NCBI RefSeq assembly: GCF_024505185.1
Contig: NZ_JANIBJ010000001.1
Location: 124,001 to 188,000 of the forward strand
Length of the DNA: 64,000 nucleotides
Direction: 5' to 3'
Source: Methylomonas subterranea
GTDB taxonomy: Bacteria; Pseudomonadota; Gammaproteobacteria; Methylococcales; Methylomonadaceae
In this document: in pieces, positions 61,321-64,000 of the stretch
How positions within the stretch are numbered: the stretch's first letter is position 1
How the letters are laid out: the number at the start of each line of letters is the position of its first letter
Program-made: the position numbers and the translations under genes
Notes under the pieces: model-generated
Told to the model about the DNA's origin: nothing
What the model saw: the letters and a program-made list of their open reading frames with translations, nothing else
Databases searched by the model: none

Positions 61321-61425
61321 TGCGTTAAATTTTTAAGTTAAAAATTGCCCACTTGTTCAATGGACATGCGCTGAGCGTTTTGTTAGAGTGTGAACCAGTT
61401 CAAATTTATTTAGAGGTAATCTGAA

Positions 61426-62079
61426 ATGAAATCCGAAGACCAAAACCAAAAAGCGGAAATTGGCGGGCATGAACCTCCCTATACTGTAGATAACTCCCGC
61501 CGTTCGTTTTCGAAGAGAGGGTTGGTTGCTCTGCCTCTGCTCACATTGGCAAACCGGTCTGCTTGGGCGAACTACTGCGTTGCCAGTGGATTCCAGTCTT
61601 TTGCAATAGCTGCAAGATTGGGACAGAATTTATCTCACGGCACATTCACCCCTCCTAGTGGTTCGGGATGGAAAAGCGCGGCAGGTTGGCTGTCACAGGT
61701 AACCTCCGTTCCTGGAACGGCTTGGCCCAGCAATTATTTACCTACCCGGATAAAGGTCAACGGCGGGGGGCCTATTAGATACGAAATTCGTAATTTGTCA
61801 ACCGGGCTTTGGAGTGGGAATTATTTGGCTACCGATCCAGCTATTGCAAAAGGATTCGTGTCCAGCCTGGTACCCGGTTCTTCAGATGGTCGCACAATTT
61901 ATACAGTATTATTGGCGAATTCAGCTGCTGACAAAATATTGCTTTATAAAATTGCAACGGAATTTAATAAATTGATAAGCACTTCTGCAATACCTTTCCC
62001 AAATTTGACTGGAGAAGTATTTAACATTAATGGCGTAGCCATGTCAGATTACGAAATATTTTATTCTAGTTGCATTTGA
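61426..62079 (+). CDS. twin-arginine-signal protein upstream of the PqqD/HprK cassette
   Basis: The 217-aa protein has a twin-arginine motif SRRSFSK at about residues 24-30. A hydrophobic stretch follows, with a likely cleavage site after SAWA (residue about 44), which suggests folded export by the Tat system. The mature part of about 170 residues is rich in Ser, Thr, Gly and Asn, with a Cys near its start (NYC) and another near its end (SSCI). I recognise no enzyme family. Its place directly before the PqqD-like gene makes it the candidate substrate or partner of the cassette. Its codon use is AT-richer than its upstream neighbour. Confidence 0.65.
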   Translation: MKSEDQNQKAEIGGHEPPYTVDNSRRSFSKRGLVALPLLTLANRSAWANYCVASGFQSFAIAARLGQNLSHGTFTPPSGSGWKSAAGWLSQVTSVPGTAWPSNYLPTRIKVNGGGPIRYEIRNLSTGLWSGNYLATDPAIAKGFVSSLVPGSSDGRTIYTVLLANSAADKILLYKIATEFNKLISTSAIPFPNLTGEVFNINGVAMSDYEIFYSSCI

Positions 62080-62089
62080 TGCTCGAGTT

Positions 62090-62371
62090 GTGATTGCAAG
62101 GTTTATAAAAATTGCCCAAATATTAGTTGCCAAATGGGATGACGAGTTAGTTGTTTATAACCCTAGAAGCGGGGATACCCATTTGTTTCCAGTCGTGCTT
62201 GAACCCGTAATCCGTTATTGTTCCAAGTATGATGATATTTCACTTTCCGAGCTCTTATCCGATATTGATGTCAGTTTTCCCCGTTCTTCGAATGAATCTG
62301 AAAGAATTGTGGTTGAGGTTATCAAGCAACTTGTTAATATAGGTTTTTTGCAACCTGTTACCAGTGACTAA
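62090..62371 (+). CDS. PqqD-like protein, HPr-rel-A system
   Basis: The 93-aa protein resembles PqqD: WDDELVVYNPRSGDTHLFPVVLEPVIRYC, followed by a helix pair and a final VIKQLVNIGFLQPV segment. PqqD-like domains bind precursor peptides for modifying enzymes. It begins with GTG 62090, 10 bp after the Tat-signal gene, and its stop overlaps the kinase start by 8 bp. This is the PqqD-family member of the HPr-rel-A gene set. Confidence 0.75.
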   Translation: MIARFIKIAQILVAKWDDELVVYNPRSGDTHLFPVVLEPVIRYCSKYDDISLSELLSDIDVSFPRSSNESERIVVEVIKQLVNIGFLQPVTSD

Positions 62372-63269
62372 TTTTTCTTTCGAAAAGCATCTGGCGCATG
62401 GTCTAGTAATTTGCACAGGTCCATTCAATTTCTTGATCAGAAGCTCGTTGGCGAATGTTGGATATAATTTAGAAAGACTTTATCAAGATTTTCCGGTCGA
62501 TTTATATGGCGAAAATAGCTTTTGTGATTTTCATGTCAATCTAAGGGCACCCCGGTTGATCAGAAGCCTGATTCATCCACAAGCTCAGTTCTACGTAGAC
62601 GACAGGGTTGTATTTAACCCATTCCCGATGATTCACGCCACCGCCATGCTCGAATGGGGCATGAATTGGTGCATATCCACGCAAATTCATACCTATCTGA
62701 TTATTCATGCCGCGGTGATGGAAAAGAACGGTTTTGCCGCTGTATTGCCTGCACCGCCCGGTTCGGGTAAAAGCACCTTATGTGCTAGTTTGGTGCAGGA
62801 AGGTTGGCGCCTGTTGTCCGATGAATTGACCTTGATCAATCTCATTACTGCCGGCGTGGTACCGGTGCCGCGGCCAATTGGATTAAAAAACCGTTCCATT
62901 GACATTATAAGACAGCGTTATCCGCAAGCTGTGCTTGGGGTTTTATCGTCCGATACTTTGAAAGGCAGCGTTTGCCATCTGAAACCGCCAACCGAAAGCG
63001 TGCAAAAACAATTCGTCGAATGTCCGATTGGCTGGATTATTTTTCCAAAATATGAAGCCGGCGCCATCACTGAATTACTGTCAAAGCCGAAGGGACAGGC
63101 ATTCATGGAAGTTGCCAATAACGCCTTCAATTACAGTGCGTTGGGTGTGAAGGGCTTTGAGGTTTTAAAGCAGGTTGTTGATCGAGCGGATTGTTTTAGT
63201 TTTAAATACAGCAATTTGGACGAGGCGATTGTCGTTTTTTCTCAATTGGAACCGCCACATGAGAACTAG
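62364..63269 (+). CDS. HprK-related kinase A
   Basis: The 301-aa protein has a P-loop at residues about 129-138 (PAPPGSGKST). It also has a His in IIHAAVME just before it and an Asp in LLSDELTLI near 153, the layout of HPr kinase/phosphorylase C-terminal domains. The N-terminal HprK domain is replaced by an unrelated region. It starts with GTG 62364, and its end overlaps the nucleotidyltransferase start. The phosphorylated target is unknown; family knowledge places it in the HPr-rel-A system. Confidence 0.85.
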   Translation: MTNFSFEKHLAHGLVICTGPFNFLIRSSLANVGYNLERLYQDFPVDLYGENSFCDFHVNLRAPRLIRSLIHPQAQFYVDDRVVFNPFPMIHATAMLEWGMNWCISTQIHTYLIIHAAVMEKNGFAAVLPAPPGSGKSTLCASLVQEGWRLLSDELTLINLITAGVVPVPRPIGLKNRSIDIIRQRYPQAVLGVLSSDTLKGSVCHLKPPTESVQKQFVECPIGWIIFPKYEAGAITELLSKPKGQAFMEVANNAFNYSALGVKGFEVLKQVVDRADCFSFKYSNLDEAIVVFSQLEPPHEN

Positions 63270-64000
63270 CTGGCCTCTGTTGGTTGCGGTGCTTCGTAAA
63301 GAACGGGCTTTTAAAGAGTTAAACGCGGCCGAGTGGGATTTACTAATTCGTCAGGCGCGAAGATCTCAATTGTTAGGGCATTTATATTATTTGGTTGATG
63401 CGCAAGCTTTGTTGCCGTTATTGCCTAATGGTGCATTTCGACACTTGGACTCCGCACGTGTTCAAACCGAAAAGCAACAGCGCGATTTTTTGTGGGAAAT
63501 TGGTAAACTGCGCCAGGCGTTTACTGGTGCGAGTTGTTCATTAATTGTTTTAAAAGGTGGCGCTTATACACTGGCCTGTTTGGCGCCGCATAGAGGACGT
63601 TCATTCTCCGATATTGACTTATTGGTACCATTCGAGGCGCTGGTTGATGTCGAGAAGCGCTTGATGATACATGGCTGGTTGCCGGAAAACAAAGACGATT
63701 ACGACCAGCAATACTACCGGCGCTGGATGCATGAAATTCCACCTCTTAGGCATGTCAAACGCGGTAGCGTGGTTGATTTGCATCATAATATTCTGCCCAG
63801 AACCGCCAAAGCCTGCCCGGATGCGCAGTTGTTGCTTGAGGCTGCCGTCGAGTTGACGGGCGAGCATCAGGGAATCAAGGTACTATCGCCTCTTGATAGA
63901 TTCATTCACAGCGCCACGCATTTATTTTACGAAGGTGAGTTGGACAAGGGCTTGCGCGATCTGGTGGATTTGGCTGGGCTGATCGCTGAATTGGATGCCG
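63259..64000 (+). CDS. nucleotidyltransferase family protein (partial, runs off the window)
   Basis: Starting at ATG 63259, inside the end of the kinase gene, the frame stays open to the window edge (247 codons visible). LKGGAYTLACL precedes GRSFSDIDLLV at about residues 113-123, the GS/R-x-D-x-D metal-binding motif of the nucleotidyltransferase fold. VVDLHH near residue 173 supplies a likely third carboxylate. It probably transfers a nucleotide or phosphate group to a peptide or small substrate. The gene completes the PqqD, HprK, nucleotidyltransferase series. Confidence 0.8.
   Translation, partial: MRTSWPLLVAVLRKERAFKELNAAEWDLLIRQARRSQLLGHLYYLVDAQALLPLLPNGAFRHLDSARVQTEKQQRDFLWEIGKLRQAFTGASCSLIVLKGGAYTLACLAPHRGRSFSDIDLLVPFEALVDVEKRLMIHGWLPENKDDYDQQYYRRWMHEIPPLRHVKRGSVVDLHHNILPRTAKACPDAQLLLEAAVELTGEHQGIKVLSPLDRFIHSATHLFYEGELDKGLRDLVDLAGLIAELDA

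Noticed and set aside
59434-64000. A classical lasso-peptide cluster
   Set aside because: An asparagine-synthase-like enzyme, PqqD-like protein, HprK-like kinase and nucleotidyltransferase occur together, but no transglutaminase-like B protease or short precursor is visible, and the amidotransferase fits the XrtA family with an intact Cys2.

Overview
The window looks like a chromosomal segment of a Gram-negative, nitrogen-fixing gammaproteobacterium. Lipobox lipoproteins, outer-membrane barrels, a Methylomonas-like nif cluster and an XrtA/PEP-CTERM-type exopolysaccharide locus together suggest a type I methanotroph of the Methylomonadaceae. No methane or methanol oxidation gene lies in the window, so this placement is inference. 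Gene density is high. I saw no tRNA, rRNA, CRISPR array or transposase.

Region 1 (about 1-26.3 kb) is a one-directional array of roughly 22 mostly exported or membrane proteins, many from DUF families: DUF3300, DUF2950, two glycine-zipper proteins, a large lipase-like lipoprotein, DUF4136, an arylsulfatase, DUF1254, two outer-membrane channel-like proteins and an OprB-type porin. It continues with a bestrophin-like protein, an eight-haem cytochrome fused to HEAT and TPR repeats, SYLF, DUF3313, a large MscS channel, DUF2092, a META protein and a DUF4105 protein. A SpoIIAA-like gene at 6.07 kb is frameshifted, and its 3' end is occupied by two tandem palindromic repeat units.

Region 2 (26.5-29.4 kb) is one large c-di-GMP enzyme. 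Its N-terminal membrane domain matches the ethylene-binding, copper-coordinating domain of plant ETR1 and cyanobacterial receptors at every ligand-critical position I could check. It is followed by three PAS domains, GGDEF and EAL.

Region 3 (29.4-36.4 kb) is the nitrogenase structural operon: a NifA upstream site, a perfect sigma-54 promoter, nifH, nifD, nifK, nifT, a 2[4Fe-4S] ferredoxin, a small DUF6129-like protein, an Fe-S LRV-repeat protein and a 320-aa protein of unknown function. Stable hairpins sit between nifH and nifD and between several later genes. Region 4 (36.5-40.9 kb) has a secreted beta-propeller-like protein, a Na/Pi cotransporter and a small coiled-coil protein.

Region 5 (40.9-61.3 kb) is the XrtA-type exopolysaccharide locus. 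prsR and prsK lie on the minus strand. The plus strand carries a cyclic-nucleotide-binding protein, an acyltransferase, the TPR lipoprotein PrsT, an export protein with a 12-bp tandem repeat, a chain-length determinant, a tyrosine autokinase, an outer-membrane protein and an ATPase. These are followed by a UDP-GlcNAc 2-epimerase, a deacetylase, a FemAB-like protein, two glycosyltransferases and an amidotransferase. The exosortase itself is not there: the two glycosyltransferase genes between which I would expect it are only 4 bp apart, and no PEP-CTERM substrate is visible.

Region 6 (61.4-64.0 kb, running off the right edge) is a compact cassette of a twin-arginine-signal protein, a PqqD-like protein, an HprK-related kinase and a nucleotidyltransferase (the HPr-rel-A type system). 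It resembles peptide-modification machinery and is the best candidate here for a poorly characterised system.
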